A DNA stretch of 64,000 nt, from positions 62,001 through 126,000 of the forward strand of contig VGOW01000002.1 of the NCBI GenBank assembly GCA_016875735.1, in the 5' to 3' direction. Of the stretch, positions 1 through 8,870 are shown piece after piece. Both the position numbers and the translations under genes were made by a program. The stretch is from Chloroflexota bacterium. GTDB lineage: Bacteria > Chloroflexota > Anaerolineae > Anaerolineales > VGOW01. How positions within the stretch are numbered: position 1 is the first letter of the stretch; every line of letters begins with the position of its first letter. The notes beneath the pieces were generated by a model. That model had not been told where the DNA came from and made no database searches. It was given only the letters and a program-made list of their open reading frames with translations.

Positions 1-465
1 CCAAGCCATTGCGTTGTTGATGGTGATGAACCACAGCCGCCCGCTGAGGTAGCCGGAAAGGGCGAAGGCAAGACCGCACACAGCGGAGCCAAAGTGGCCC
101 AGCCCAATGCGCCGCCCCAACCGAACCATGCCCACGCCGGCGAACGAAAGATGCAGAACGGCCAGCACACTGATCGCGGTTTCGGGCGGGAGGATGAGCG
201 AAAGAAAATTCGGGGGATAGAGAACAGCGGATTGGTGATTCGCCATCAGCGGCGCGCCCATGCCGAGCAGCGGACTCCACAGGGGGAGCCGCCCCTGCCG
301 CAGAGCCTCGTTCACCAAGACGCGCCACGGAACGAATTGCAGGGCGGGCAATCCCCAGTACAACACTTGCCCGCCGACGACCAGCCGCCAAAAAGTTACA
401 AGCGGCGCAACGGCAACAACGGCCTCGGGCCAATATCGCCGCATGGCCGATTGTGGTTCATTCAT
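1..465 (-). CDS. Polytopic membrane protein, YfhO-like (partial, N-terminus only)
   Basis: The gene starts at ATG 465 (MNEPQSAMRRYW) and runs off the left edge, so about 155 residues are visible. It has a hydrophobic segment near the N-terminus and then a PLWSPLLGMGAPLMANHQSA stretch followed by YPPNFLSLIL. This resembles the PLWNPSILGGAPF motif of the protein encoded at 2126-4165, so the two are probably paralogues. YfhO-type proteins are integral membrane proteins linked to glycosylation of envelope polymers; that role is family knowledge, not seen here. It is third in a run of three membrane-protein genes, 17 nt after the stop of its upstream neighbour. The gap is a CATCCTT-type repeat, and no clear ribosome site is visible. 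Confidence 0.7.
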   Translation of the reverse strand, partial: MNEPQSAMRRYWPEAVVAVAPLVTFWRLVVGGQVLYWGLPALQFVPWRVLVNEALRQGRLPLWSPLLGMGAPLMANHQSAVLYPPNFLSLILPPETAISVLAVLHLSFAGVGMVRLGRRIGLGHFGSAVCGLAFALSGYLSGRLWFITINNAMAW

Positions 466-482
466 CCTTCATCGCTCATCCT

Positions 483-2129
483 TCATTTCAAAGCCCATAC
501 CGAATACTCGCCCGACTGGAAAACCATATGCATGTAATCGGCGGCGTCCCGCGCAGGATTGAAACTGCCCAACGCTTTTTCGTGCGGGCCGATGATCAAA
601 TACGGCGCTCCGGCGCCGTTGTATAAATCGCGCCGCTCATAAGTCGGCGTGGAGCCGCGATACAACTGTTGCACGACATCTTTCTTGTATGAAAGATATG
701 GCGTTTCGGGGCCATGGCCGATATACGATACGAAGTAGCCGTAGGCCGGAGCGGCATTGCCGAATTCGTACGACGACATCACCACCGCGCGCGGCGGCAG
801 ACTCTTTCCGAGAAACGCATACGTCGCCGCCTGATCGTGAGTGTGATACACCGGCTCTTGTGGGTTGAGCGCGGCGATGAGGCCGCCCGCCCACACCAGC
901 GCCGTTCCCGGAAGAACGAGGGCGATGAGCGCCAGCGGCGCATACCGCGCCGCCCACCGCCGCGCTCGCCCTTTGCCGATGCCCACCGTGAGCCCGAGCA
1001 ATGCCATCGCCGCCAACGGAACTTGCGCGCCCTCCGCAAATCGCCTCTGCAAGTTGTAGGGCACATACAATAACAACGGCACGATCAACAGCCAGCCCGC
1101 AATGAATGCCCACGCAATCATGTGGCGGCGATACAGCGATCTCAGCCCAAACACTGCGCCGGCGATCAGCAACCCCCACGCCAAAAGGTAGTGCCATGGC
1201 GGCGGCGATACGATGATATTCTGCGCGCCCCACAACGAGTAAATGGGATCGACTTGAAACAGCAAAAACGTGTACAGGGTGATCGGCACACCGAACGATC
1301 CCGCAAAGGCCGACACCCACAACGCCCGCACCGCCACTGCGCCCAAATCCATCCCGCGAGTCAATTCATGTTCGCCCTGCCGAAAAGCCATCGCCGCAAG
1401 AACGGCGACGTGCAGTCCGAGCGCAGTGTAAACTATCAGCATGTAAAACGGTTGAAGGAGCGTGAGCAGAAACCACGAGCCGCCCGCCGCAAGTCCCCAC
1501 GCCCAATGGCCGCGCACGGCCCAAAGATAAAACAACATTCCGCCGAGCATGAGCGCGCGCGCCGCCGCCAAATGCGGCAGGCTATAGAGATGCAGAAACG
1601 TGAACGCTTCGGGCGAGTAAAACTCAAGCGGCGTGTCGGGCGATTGCAAAACGAGCAACAGCCAACCCAGCCCCCCGCCCAGCACAATCACGATGAGCGC
1701 CAGCCGTCTCTGCCGCACATGCGGAAGCAGTTCGGCGATGAAGCGATACGTCACCAACACCAGCGCGAAGCCAAACACAACGCGCGCCGCATGGTAGCCG
1801 AAAACCAGCGCATCATGCAATCGCAGAGCATCGCCTGTGCCCGCCATCCATCCAATCAACTTGCCGAGCAAAATAAAAAACGGGTACACCAACGACGGCG
1901 GATGTTCCTCGATGGCATATGATAACTGCAACAGCCATTGCCCGTGCGCGCCCAATTGCATCTTCGCCAAATAGGAATTGCCATCCTCGACAGCGATGAC
2001 AAAACCGGAGAACCGCCACGCGCTATCGGATCGAACGACGCCGACAATATAAGGCACGCACGTCAGCGCCATCACCAGCGCGGCAAAGACGATCACCCAC
2101 GCCCACTCTTTCAGTTTGACTCGTCTCAT
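483..2129 (-). CDS. Polytopic membrane protein of unknown function (GT-C-like)
   Basis: The 548-residue protein starts at ATG 2129 (MRRVKLKEW), which overlaps the stop of the upstream gene as ATGA and implies translational coupling. A longer reading frame upstream is not needed. About ten or eleven hydrophobic segments fill residues 15-420. A C-terminal soluble part of about 110 residues carries HTHDQAATYAFLGKS and ends in SGEYSVWALK. The layout of many membrane helices and a C-terminal periplasmic part is typical of GT-C glycosyltransferases, but I recognise no catalytic motif, so the substrate is unknown. It lies between two YfhO-like genes and probably shares their envelope-related role. 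Confidence 0.7.
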   Translation of the reverse strand: MRRVKLKEWAWVIVFAALVMALTCVPYIVGVVRSDSAWRFSGFVIAVEDGNSYLAKMQLGAHGQWLLQLSYAIEEHPPSLVYPFFILLGKLIGWMAGTGDALRLHDALVFGYHAARVVFGFALVLVTYRFIAELLPHVRQRRLALIVIVLGGGLGWLLLVLQSPDTPLEFYSPEAFTFLHLYSLPHLAAARALMLGGMLFYLWAVRGHWAWGLAAGGSWFLLTLLQPFYMLIVYTALGLHVAVLAAMAFRQGEHELTRGMDLGAVAVRALWVSAFAGSFGVPITLYTFLLFQVDPIYSLWGAQNIIVSPPPWHYLLAWGLLIAGAVFGLRSLYRRHMIAWAFIAGWLLIVPLLLYVPYNLQRRFAEGAQVPLAAMALLGLTVGIGKGRARRWAARYAPLALIALVLPGTALVWAGGLIAALNPQEPVYHTHDQAATYAFLGKSLPPRAVVMSSYEFGNAAPAYGYFVSYIGHGPETPYLSYKKDVVQQLYRGSTPTYERRDLYNGAGAPYLIIGPHEKALGSFNPARDAADYMHMVFQSGEYSVWALK

Positions 2130-4165
2130 ACAATTCTCGGCCAACGAAAAAGCGCAATCGACACAAGCAAGCCGATCAGACTCAGCGCGAGCCCGATCCA
2201 AACGATCACGGGCCGGAACTCGAACACGATTTCGCGCGACCCTTCGCCGGCCGTTACCGACCGGAAGATTCCATCCCCCTCCACCACTGCCGGGACTCCG
2301 TCAACGCTCGCCGCCCAGCCGGGGTACCACACTTCGGCCAATCGCACCCGGCCCGAACCGTCCGCCGCGATGACGATCCGATTCGGACTCCATGATACCA
2401 ACTCGCCGCCATTCACCCGCCCGCCGTCGAATGTGTTTCTATAAATGCGCGTGTCCCCAATCTGCTCCTGCAACTCCAACCCTTCGGCGTCGATGTCGAA
2501 CTCGCTCAGCACGAATCGCACATTCATTGCTCCGAGCAGCCCGGCTGAAGGAACGGCATCAGCGTTCGCCGTTGCCACCTCTCCATTGAACGGCGGCAGA
2601 GTCACACTGTACCCCGTTCGCGCCACTCCGGTGGCGGCCTCCATAAAAGTGGCGGTGTCCCTCAATTGAATCGGATTCACTCCGTCAGCCTGTTCGATCC
2701 CGGCTTGCGCCGCGTCCAATTGAGTCAGGCTGTACGATGGTGAGTATACTCGCCAAACGCCGGGTTGGCTTTTCAGCCAATCGGCAATTGGGCTGTGCGC
2801 CACCGCCCACGACTCGATCAGCGTGGAATTGACGATCAGCAGTTCAATCGCAGTGATAGCAATCATGATCGGCAATGCGGGTTTGAGTCGCAGAGCAATC
2901 ATCACACCCGTGATCGCAAACGCAGTGGCGAAAAGATTGCCCAACGGTCGCTGCGCCACTGCGCTCCCGCCGAGCGCGAGAGTCCATGCGGCGGCAATGA
3001 GGCCGACCGATGCCAAATTCCATGCGCGCCCTTTCAACCGCCAACCCTCCTCCACAGCCGCCGCGCCGCGCACAGCCAGCCAACTCACTGCCAACCCAAC
3101 GATGAACCACGCTCGCGATGGCACGCGCAATAATGTGAGGCCGGGGGCGCGGGCGAACCATGTGAATAGTCCGGCGCTCGGCCCCAATGCCCACCATGTT
3201 GAGATGAGCGCAAGCATGATCATAGTTAAAATGCCTACGCGATTACGACTCGCGCCCGCGCCGCTAAGAGCAAACGCAAGCGGCGCGATCCCAAGATACG
3301 TCATGTATTCTTGAAAGCCGCCGAGATCGGGAGCGAGCAGGCCGATGAGGTGATTGGCGGGCAACGAAAAGACTCCGGCTTCTTCCATTGTCAGCGCAGT
3401 GCGCGATGAGCGCCGAACAAATTCGAGCATGGGCAGCCACAAGACTGCGGTGAGCAAAAGAAACAACGTAATGCAAATGCCGAGCCCACGCACTCCCACC
3501 CGCGACCGATCCCGCGCTAACCACCACGCCGCCATCACCACTCCCGCGTACACTCCCCAACGCGCATCGGCAAGGAAGCACATGGCCCATGCCAACGATG
3601 AACGATGAACGATGAACGATGAAAGGCTCTGCGTTCTGCATTCCACATTCCGCATTATCCACGGAGTCCACGCCACCGCATACGCCAGCGACACGTGCCC
3701 CGCGCCAATGTGCGCGATCAGTTTCGGCATGGCGGCAAAGGCGAGGCCGCCAACGAGGGCGGGCATCACCCCGAATCCATCGGCGCGCGCCCACCGATAC
3801 ATGCCCCACCCCGCCCACGCAAGATGCAGAAGGAGCAGAAAGTTGAAAGCGAACGGCAGAGGCAGAATGACCGTGAGCCAGTTCGGCGGATACCACAGCC
3901 CGGCCAACGGGTCGGCGGCGAATGGAGCGCCCCCCAGAATCGACGGATTCCACAACGGGAATTGATGGAACTCGAAGAGCGAGCGCCGCAGGAATTCGGC
4001 GTTGGGCCAATGCGAGATCAGCAGATCGGAGAATTGCGATTTGGGATGCGCGAGCGGCTGGCCGGGATGGAGAACGGCAGGCCAGAGGGTGAGGCAGGCC
4101 CAAGCAATGAAAAACAACGGGGCGGCGAATCGGCGCGGCAAGGTGGCAAGATGACAGAATGGCAA
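2126..4165 (-). CDS. YfhO-like polytopic membrane protein
   Basis: A protein of about 679 residues with roughly a dozen hydrophobic segments. Near residue 70 is PLWNPSILGGAPFAADPLAG followed by LWYPPNWL, a motif of YfhO-type membrane proteins. The C-terminal 150 residues form a beta-rich soluble part (VWYPGWAASVDG) and a final membrane helix, as usual in YfhO proteins. No ATG start exists; TTG 4165 and TTG 4141 (MPRRFAAPLFF) are both possible. Positions 3593-3658 inside the gene carry a GATGAAC-type tandem repeat in frame, giving residues such as SSFIVHRSSLAW absent from the family pattern. It is the first gene of a three-gene membrane-protein run and is divergent from plsX. Confidence 0.75.
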   Translation of the reverse strand: MPFCHLATLPRRFAAPLFFIAWACLTLWPAVLHPGQPLAHPKSQFSDLLISHWPNAEFLRRSLFEFHQFPLWNPSILGGAPFAADPLAGLWYPPNWLTVILPLPFAFNFLLLLHLAWAGWGMYRWARADGFGVMPALVGGLAFAAMPKLIAHIGAGHVSLAYAVAWTPWIMRNVECRTQSLSSFIVHRSSLAWAMCFLADARWGVYAGVVMAAWWLARDRSRVGVRGLGICITLFLLLTAVLWLPMLEFVRRSSRTALTMEEAGVFSLPANHLIGLLAPDLGGFQEYMTYLGIAPLAFALSGAGASRNRVGILTMIMLALISTWWALGPSAGLFTWFARAPGLTLLRVPSRAWFIVGLAVSWLAVRGAAAVEEGWRLKGRAWNLASVGLIAAAWTLALGGSAVAQRPLGNLFATAFAITGVMIALRLKPALPIMIAITAIELLIVNSTLIESWAVAHSPIADWLKSQPGVWRVYSPSYSLTQLDAAQAGIEQADGVNPIQLRDTATFMEAATGVARTGYSVTLPPFNGEVATANADAVPSAGLLGAMNVRFVLSEFDIDAEGLELQEQIGDTRIYRNTFDGGRVNGGELVSWSPNRIVIAADGSGRVRLAEVWYPGWAASVDGVPAVVEGDGIFRSVTAGEGSREIVFEFRPVIVWIGLALSLIGLLVSIALFRWPRIV
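3593..3658. repeat. GATGAAC heptad repeat inside a coding region
   Basis: Four tandem GATGAAC-like heptads (3597-3622) are followed by TTCTGCATTCCACATTCCGC-like periodic sequence. The same style of repeat is found between genes at 457-490, 8044-8074 and 8801-8868. Here it lies in frame inside the YfhO-like gene, in a hydrophilic loop. Confidence 0.7.
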
Positions 4166-4271
4166 AGATGACTCAGAGAGGGCAAATGGTCGCCACTGTA
4201 TTCTTGCATGGCATTGTACTTTTGCCAGTGCGACTCCGCAAACTCTGCGGCTAAAGCAATTGCGGTGAGGG

Positions 4272-4277
4272 TATAAT
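4272..4277 (+). promoter_or_regulatory. Probable -10 box of plsX-fabF
   Basis: A perfect TATAAT lies 35 nt before the plsX start codon. No convincing -35 element is seen at 16-18 nt spacing. It is the best candidate promoter for the plsX-fabF operon. Confidence 0.5.
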
Positions 4278-4312
4278 TGCGCTCACTCACGGAGACCACA
4301 GGAGATCACCAA

Positions 4313-5344
4313 ATGCGAATTGTGCTCGATGGGATGGGGAGCGACAAATTTCCCGACCCGGAAGTTGAGGGCGCAGTGATAGCGGCGCGGGAATTCGGCG
4401 ACGACATCATCCTCACCGGCGACGAGGCCCGCCTGCGCCCATTGCTCGAGACTCATCTCAAAAGCGCAACCGATGCGAAGGTTGAAATCGTCCACGCCAA
4501 AGACGTGGTGGAGATGGGCGATAAACCCGCCTTCGCCTCGCGGCAAAAGTCGGAGAACTCGATGGCCGTCGGCCTGCAATGGGTGAAAGACGGCAAGGCC
4601 GATGCGTTTGTGACAATGGGCAACACCGGCGCGGCGCTCACCAACGGCCTGTTCATCCTCAAGCGCATTCGCGGCGTGAAGCGCCCGGCGCTCACCGTGC
4701 TGCTGCCCACGCGCAAAGGGCGCGCCGTTCTGCTCGACATCGGCGCGAACGCCGATTGCAAGCCAGAATATCTGCTTCAATTCGGAATCATGGGCAGTGT
4801 GTACGCCCGCAAAGTGCTGGGCATCGAAAACCCGCGCGTCGCCACCCTCTCCAACGGCGAAGAGGAAGGCAAAGGCAACACGCTGGTCAAAGAGTCGGCG
4901 GCGCTGTTGAAGAAGAGCAAACTGAATTACATCGGCAACGTGGAGAGCAAAGAATTCTTCGCGGGTGAAGCCGAGGTGGTGGTCACCGACGGCTTCACCG
5001 GAAACATCTTCCTCAAAACCAGCGAGAGCGTCGCCTCGTTCATGAGCGATTCGATCCGCGAGAACATCGTGAAGAGCCCGCTCACCACCCTCGGCGGCCT
5101 CCTCGTCCGGCCAGCCTTCGCCGCCATTCGCAAGCAAATGGACCCCACCGAAGTGGGCGGCGCGCCCCTGCTCGGATTGGACGGCATCGCCATTGTGGGG
5201 CACGGGCGATCCAACGCCCGCGCCGTGCGTAGCGCGATCAACGTCGCGCGCATCGCGGCCAAAGAAAAGTTGCTCGACGCCATTCGCGCCGAGCTGGCCG
5301 CTCAACTTTCGGAAGCCGAACTCGCGGAGGCGGGCAATGAATGA
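4313..5344 (+). CDS. plsX: Phosphate acyltransferase PlsX
   Basis: The 343-residue protein matches PlsX, which converts acyl-ACP and phosphate into acyl-phosphate, the first committed step of phosphatidic acid synthesis in bacteria using PlsX/PlsY. It is a peripheral membrane enzyme. Family signatures are in order: DGMGSDKFP at residues 5-13, then VTMGNTGA, LLDIGANADCKP, TLSNGEEEGKGN and VVTDGFTGNIFLK. The start is ATG 4313, preceded by AGGAG 8 nt upstream; a longer frame beginning with TTG at 4277 has no ribosome site. Its stop overlaps the fabF start by 8 nt, so the two genes are coupled, as is common for plsX with fatty-acid genes. Confidence 0.96.
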   Translation: MRIVLDGMGSDKFPDPEVEGAVIAAREFGDDIILTGDEARLRPLLETHLKSATDAKVEIVHAKDVVEMGDKPAFASRQKSENSMAVGLQWVKDGKADAFVTMGNTGAALTNGLFILKRIRGVKRPALTVLLPTRKGRAVLLDIGANADCKPEYLLQFGIMGSVYARKVLGIENPRVATLSNGEEEGKGNTLVKESAALLKKSKLNYIGNVESKEFFAGEAEVVVTDGFTGNIFLKTSESVASFMSDSIRENIVKSPLTTLGGLLVRPAFAAIRKQMDPTEVGGAPLLGLDGIAIVGHGRSNARAVRSAINVARIAAKEKLLDAIRAELAAQLSEAELAEAGNE

Positions 5345-6593
5345 CAATGGACGCGCTCGTGTCGTCATCACCGGACTGGGAGCCATCACCCCGCTCGGAC
5401 TCACGGTAAACGAATTTTGGGACGGGCTCATCAAGGGCCGCAACGGGATCAACCGCATCACGCAATTCGACGCCAGCGATTTCGATTGCCAGATCGCCGG
5501 AGAGGTCAAAGGATTCGATCCGGCGAACTACATTGACCCGAAAGAGGCGCGGCGCATGGCTCGCTGCACACAATTTGCCATTGCCGCCGCAAAGGCAGCC
5601 GCCGCCGACGCGAATCTCTCGACGCCGCTGGCCGACGAAGAGCGCGCCGGCGTGATCGTGGGCACGGCGATGGGCGGGTTCGAGAAGTCGGATGAAGCCG
5701 TGGCCGAGTTCCGGCGCAAAGGATCGGTGCGCGCCAATCCATTCGCGGTGACGGCCTCCATCCCGAACATGGCCGCCCATCACGTCTCGCGCACGTTCCT
5801 CACCCGCGGCCCGCTCATGTGCCTCGTCACCGCCTGCGCCACCGGCACGCAAGTGATCGGCGAAGGCGTCGAGTTGATTCGGCGCGGCGTGGTGGATATG
5901 GTGTTCGCCGGAGGCACCGAAGCCATCATCGGCGATTTTTCCATCGCCGGATTTTCGGGCATGAAGGCTCTGCCCGTCCACTTCAATCACACACCCGATA
6001 AAGCCTCGCGCCCGTTCGACAAAGATCGCGAGGGCTTCGTGTTCTCGGAGGGGTGCGGAGTGATGGTGCTGGAGCGACTGGAAACGGCGCTGGCGCGCGG
6101 CGCGCGAATCCTCGCCGAAGTGATCGGGCACGCCGCCTCCTCCGACGCCTTCCATGTTGCCCAGCCCGACCCCAGCGGCGCGGGCGCGATCCGCGCCATG
6201 AAGTGGGCGCTGAAAGATGCGCGCATCGATCCATCGGAAGTGGATTACGTGAACGCGCACGGCAGCAGCACGCCCATCAACGATCCGCTGGAGACGATGG
6301 CGATCAAAACCGTGTTTGGAGAGCGCGCCCGCAAGTTGATGATCTCATCCACCAAATCGATGATCGGCCACCCGATGGGCGCCTCGGGCACATTGGAAGC
6401 CATCGCCTGCGTCAAATCGATCAACACCGGCATCGTGCATCCCACCGTCAACCTCGACAATCCCGATCCCGAATGCGATCTTGATTACGTGCCCAATACG
6501 GCCCGCAATGCGTCCGTGCGCGTCGCCCTGTCCAACTCGTTCGGACTCGGCGGGCAAAATGCCTGCGTGGTGTTGAAGAAGTATGAAGGGTGA
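5337..6593 (+). CDS. fabF: Beta-ketoacyl-ACP synthase II FabF
   Basis: The 418-residue protein performs the condensing step of type II fatty acid elongation with malonyl-ACP. The active-site triad is visible: Cys167 in CLVTACATG, His308 in YVNAHGSSTP and His345 in SMIGHPMGASG, with Lys340 between. Length is the usual one for FabF. The start is ATG 5337, inside the last codons of plsX (8-nt overlap). Together with plsX it links chain elongation to phospholipid synthesis. FabF rather than FabB is chosen from motif spacing and overall length. Confidence 0.96.
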   Translation: MNDNGRARVVITGLGAITPLGLTVNEFWDGLIKGRNGINRITQFDASDFDCQIAGEVKGFDPANYIDPKEARRMARCTQFAIAAAKAAAADANLSTPLADEERAGVIVGTAMGGFEKSDEAVAEFRRKGSVRANPFAVTASIPNMAAHHVSRTFLTRGPLMCLVTACATGTQVIGEGVELIRRGVVDMVFAGGTEAIIGDFSIAGFSGMKALPVHFNHTPDKASRPFDKDREGFVFSEGCGVMVLERLETALARGARILAEVIGHAASSDAFHVAQPDPSGAGAIRAMKWALKDARIDPSEVDYVNAHGSSTPINDPLETMAIKTVFGERARKLMISSTKSMIGHPMGASGTLEAIACVKSINTGIVHPTVNLDNPDPECDLDYVPNTARNASVRVALSNSFGLGGQNACVVLKKYEG

Positions 6594-6594
6594 C

Positions 6595-6630
6595 GGTTAG
6601 CGATTAGCGATTAGCATTCAGCATTTCCTT
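6595..6630. repeat. GATTAGC short-period intergenic repeat
   Basis: The gap between fabF and the next gene is made of GATTAGC-like units (GGTTAGCGATTAGCGATTAG, then CATTCAGCATTT). It belongs to the same style of short-period spacers as the GATTGCT run at 63072-63108. Confidence 0.55.
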
Positions 6631-7320
6631 ATGCGTCTCATTACCAACGAACCCCTCATCAAACGAAATGCCGCCATCGGCAAATACGCGGCCAGCGCCG
6701 GGCTGGTGGTGCTCGTGGGCGGACTCGTCGTCTCGTTCACCGCCCGCGATAACCCGCAACTGCAACTCGTCCCGTTCTACACGCTCATCGTCGGCTTCAT
6801 TCTGTCCAACGTCGGCATCTACTTTGCCAACCGCTTCGTGCGCGAGCCGCGCGCCGACAAAACGATTGAGGCCGCGCTCAAAGGCCTCGACGACAAATAT
6901 CATCTCTACAACTATCGTCTGCCTGCGCCGCACGTGCTCATCGGCCCGTCGGGCATCTTCGCCCTCGTGCCAAAATTTCAGGCCGGAGAAGTGATCTGGG
7001 ATGGCAAACGCTGGAATCACAAAGGCTCGAATTTCATCCTCAGTCTCTTCGGGCAAGAGAGTCTGGCCAACCCCAACGCCGAAGCCGCCGCCGAGGCCAG
7101 CCGGGTAGCCAACGCGCTCGGCAAAAAAATCGGTGGCGACATCCCCCCGGTGCAGGCCATCATCGTTTTCTACAATCCCAAAGTCGCCATTCAAGCCGAG
7201 AACCCGCCCATCCCCGCGTTGTATGTCAAGCAACTCAAAGACTTCATCCGCAAACTTCCCAAAGGCCCCACGCTCTCTGCCGAGCAAATCGAAAAACTGG
7301 ATGGAGCGCTCGGCCTCTGA
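6631..7320 (+). CDS. Membrane protein with NERD-like domain
   Basis: 229 residues. Two hydrophobic segments (about residues 20-36 and 48-66) are followed by a soluble domain reading ALKGLDDKYHLYNYRLPAPH, then VLIGPSGIFALVPK. This order resembles the NERD nuclease-related fold, whose core reads hL..n..Lp..hhhhgp.Ghhhle.k. The catalytic pattern of restriction-type nucleases is not complete, so activity is doubtful. The stop overlaps the next start by one base, so it is co-transcribed with the methyltransferase. Function unknown. Confidence 0.65.
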   Translation: MRLITNEPLIKRNAAIGKYAASAGLVVLVGGLVVSFTARDNPQLQLVPFYTLIVGFILSNVGIYFANRFVREPRADKTIEAALKGLDDKYHLYNYRLPAPHVLIGPSGIFALVPKFQAGEVIWDGKRWNHKGSNFILSLFGQESLANPNAEAAAEASRVANALGKKIGGDIPPVQAIIVFYNPKVAIQAENPPIPALYVKQLKDFIRKLPKGPTLSAEQIEKLDGALGL

Positions 7321-8045
7321 TGGAACCGGCAGAATACGACAACATTGCCAACGTCGAAGAGAAGCATTGGTGGTATCGGGGCATGGCCGCCATCAGCCTC
7401 ACCCTGCTCCGCCCTCGCGTGGGGAGCCGCCACCCGCCGCCGCGCATTCTCGACGCCGGGTGCGGGCCCGGCGGCATGTTGTCCAAACTTCGTGAGTTCG
7501 GCCAACCCTTCGGCATCGATTTTCACCCGCTGGCAATTGCCCACGCGGCGGGTAACGCGCCGCTGGCGCGCGTCTCGGTGGAGCATCTGCCATTTGCCAA
7601 TTCGAGTTTCGACATCGTCACCTCATTCGATGTGGTCTGCCATCGCTCCATCGCCGACGACGGCATCTCCTTGCGCGAGTTTGCGCGCGTGCTCAAATCG
7701 GGCGGTGCGTTGCTGATCCGCGTTCCGGCGCTGGAAGCCCTGCGCGGAGCGCACGATGAGTTCGTGCACACCGCGCGCCGCTATTCCGCGCCCGAACTGG
7801 AATCCAAACTTCGCGCCGCCGGTTTCCACCCTCAGCGGCTCACTTACGCCAACACCCTGCTGTTGCCTTTCGTCCTTCTCCGCCGCAAGCTGCAAAACGG
7901 AATCGGCGAGTCGGCCTCCGATGTCGAAATGCCCTCGCCCGTCGTCAATCGTTTTCTGGAGTTCATCCTCGCCATCGAGAATCTTTATCTTTCATACTTT
8001 GGCTTTCCGGCTGGTGTGAGTCTATTTGCTCTAGCGCGCAAGTGA
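7320..8045 (+). CDS. Class I SAM-dependent methyltransferase
   Basis: 241 residues with a Rossmann methyltransferase core. Motif I is ILDAGCGPGGM (residues 43-53), the acidic strand is FGIDFHP, and the post-motif region is FDIVTSFDVVCH, followed by LKSGGALLIRVP. The pattern fits methyltransferase family 11 proteins, which often act on sugars, lipids or quinones; the substrate cannot be named. The N-terminal EEKHWWYRGM is common in methyltransferases found in polysaccharide gene clusters. It sits between a NERD-like gene and a GT2 gene, consistent with envelope glycan modification. Confidence 0.85.
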   Translation: MEPAEYDNIANVEEKHWWYRGMAAISLTLLRPRVGSRHPPPRILDAGCGPGGMLSKLREFGQPFGIDFHPLAIAHAAGNAPLARVSVEHLPFANSSFDIVTSFDVVCHRSIADDGISLREFARVLKSGGALLIRVPALEALRGAHDEFVHTARRYSAPELESKLRAAGFHPQRLTYANTLLLPFVLLRRKLQNGIGESASDVEMPSPVVNRFLEFILAIENLYLSYFGFPAGVSLFALARK

Positions 8046-8074
8046 TTCATCCTTCGCCACTCATCCTTCGACAC
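8044..8074. repeat. CATCCTTCG short-period intergenic repeat
   Basis: The whole 30-nt spacer is two TTCATCCTTCG / CTCATCCTTCG-like units. Copies of this motif also occur at 457-490, 8801-8868 and 50252-50290. Confidence 0.55.
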
Positions 8075-8075
8075 T

Positions 8076-8801
8076 ATGCCTCCCAAAAGCATCACCGCCT
8101 TCTTCCCGGCCTATAACGACGCCGGCACGATCCCAACCATGATCATCCGCGCCGCGCAAACGCTGGCCGAAGTCGCCGACGATTATGAAATCGTGGTCAT
8201 CAACGACGGCTCGACTGACGACACCGGGCGCGTGCTCGACGAAATGGCCCGCCACTATCCGTTATCGCTCCGGGTGATCCATCGAGAGCGCCCCAGCGGA
8301 TACGGCGGGGTTCTGCGGGCCGGGTTCGCCGCCGCGCAGAAGGATTGGATTTTATACACCGACGGCGACGCGCAATACGATCCGCGCGAGATGACTCAGT
8401 TCGTCGAAGCCGCCGCCGATGGCGTGGATTTGGTGCAGGGTTACAAAATCAAGCGGCGCGATCCGTTCCACCGCGTCGTCATCGGGTTGGCTTATCAATA
8501 CTTCGTGAAGTTTCTCTTCGGGCTGTCCATCCGCGATGTGGACTGCGACTTCCGTTTGATGCGCCGATCCATTTTTGATCGCGTGCAATTGGAGTCCACC
8601 ACCGGCACCATCACCTTCGAGATGGTGAAGAAGATTCAGGACGCCGGGTATCGGATCGTCGAAGTGCCGGTGACTCATTGGTATCGGCAATACGGCGAAT
8701 CGCAGTTCTTCAACTTTCCGCGCGTCGCCCGCACGCTCGCCGCGCTCCTCGGCTGGTGGTGGCGGCTGGTGGTGGTGAAAGAACATCTGAGAAGCAAATG
8801 A
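8076..8801 (+). CDS. Glycosyltransferase family 2 (DPM1/GtrB-like)
   Basis: 241 residues with a GT-A fold. The N-terminus has FFPAYNDAGTIP and VVINDGSTDDT (residues 41-50), and the metal-binding motif is YTDGDAQYDP with DGD at 95-97. The sequence continues as a dolichyl- or polyprenyl-phosphate sugar transferase-like protein (VDCDFRLMRRSIF, then VEVPVTHWYRQYG) without C-terminal membrane helices. Such enzymes transfer a sugar from an NDP-sugar to polyprenyl phosphate at the membrane. The many GT39/GT-C proteins in the window would use such lipid-linked donors; this link is inference. Confidence 0.88.
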   Translation: MPPKSITAFFPAYNDAGTIPTMIIRAAQTLAEVADDYEIVVINDGSTDDTGRVLDEMARHYPLSLRVIHRERPSGYGGVLRAGFAAAQKDWILYTDGDAQYDPREMTQFVEAAADGVDLVQGYKIKRRDPFHRVVIGLAYQYFVKFLFGLSIRDVDCDFRLMRRSIFDRVQLESTTGTITFEMVKKIQDAGYRIVEVPVTHWYRQYGESQFFNFPRVARTLAALLGWWWRLVVVKEHLRSK

Positions 8802-8868
8802 TGAATGCGGAATGATGAACCGGGCGTATCGTTGTTCATCCTTCATCCCTCATCCTTCTTCCTTCGCT
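8801..8868. repeat. Inverted GATGAATG / CATCCTTCAT repeat spacer
   Basis: The spacer between the GT2 and epimerase genes has GATGAATGCGGAATGATGAA on the left and TTCATCCTTCATCCCTCATC on the right, an imperfect inverted arrangement able to form a hairpin. No gene is seen here. Confidence 0.55.
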
Positions 8869-8870
8869 GA

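Noticed and set aside
4283-5509. Long minus-strand reading frame opposite plsX
   Set aside because: It is a shadow of plsX and fabF codon use in high-GC DNA; the protein has no recognisable motif, and plsX is certain.
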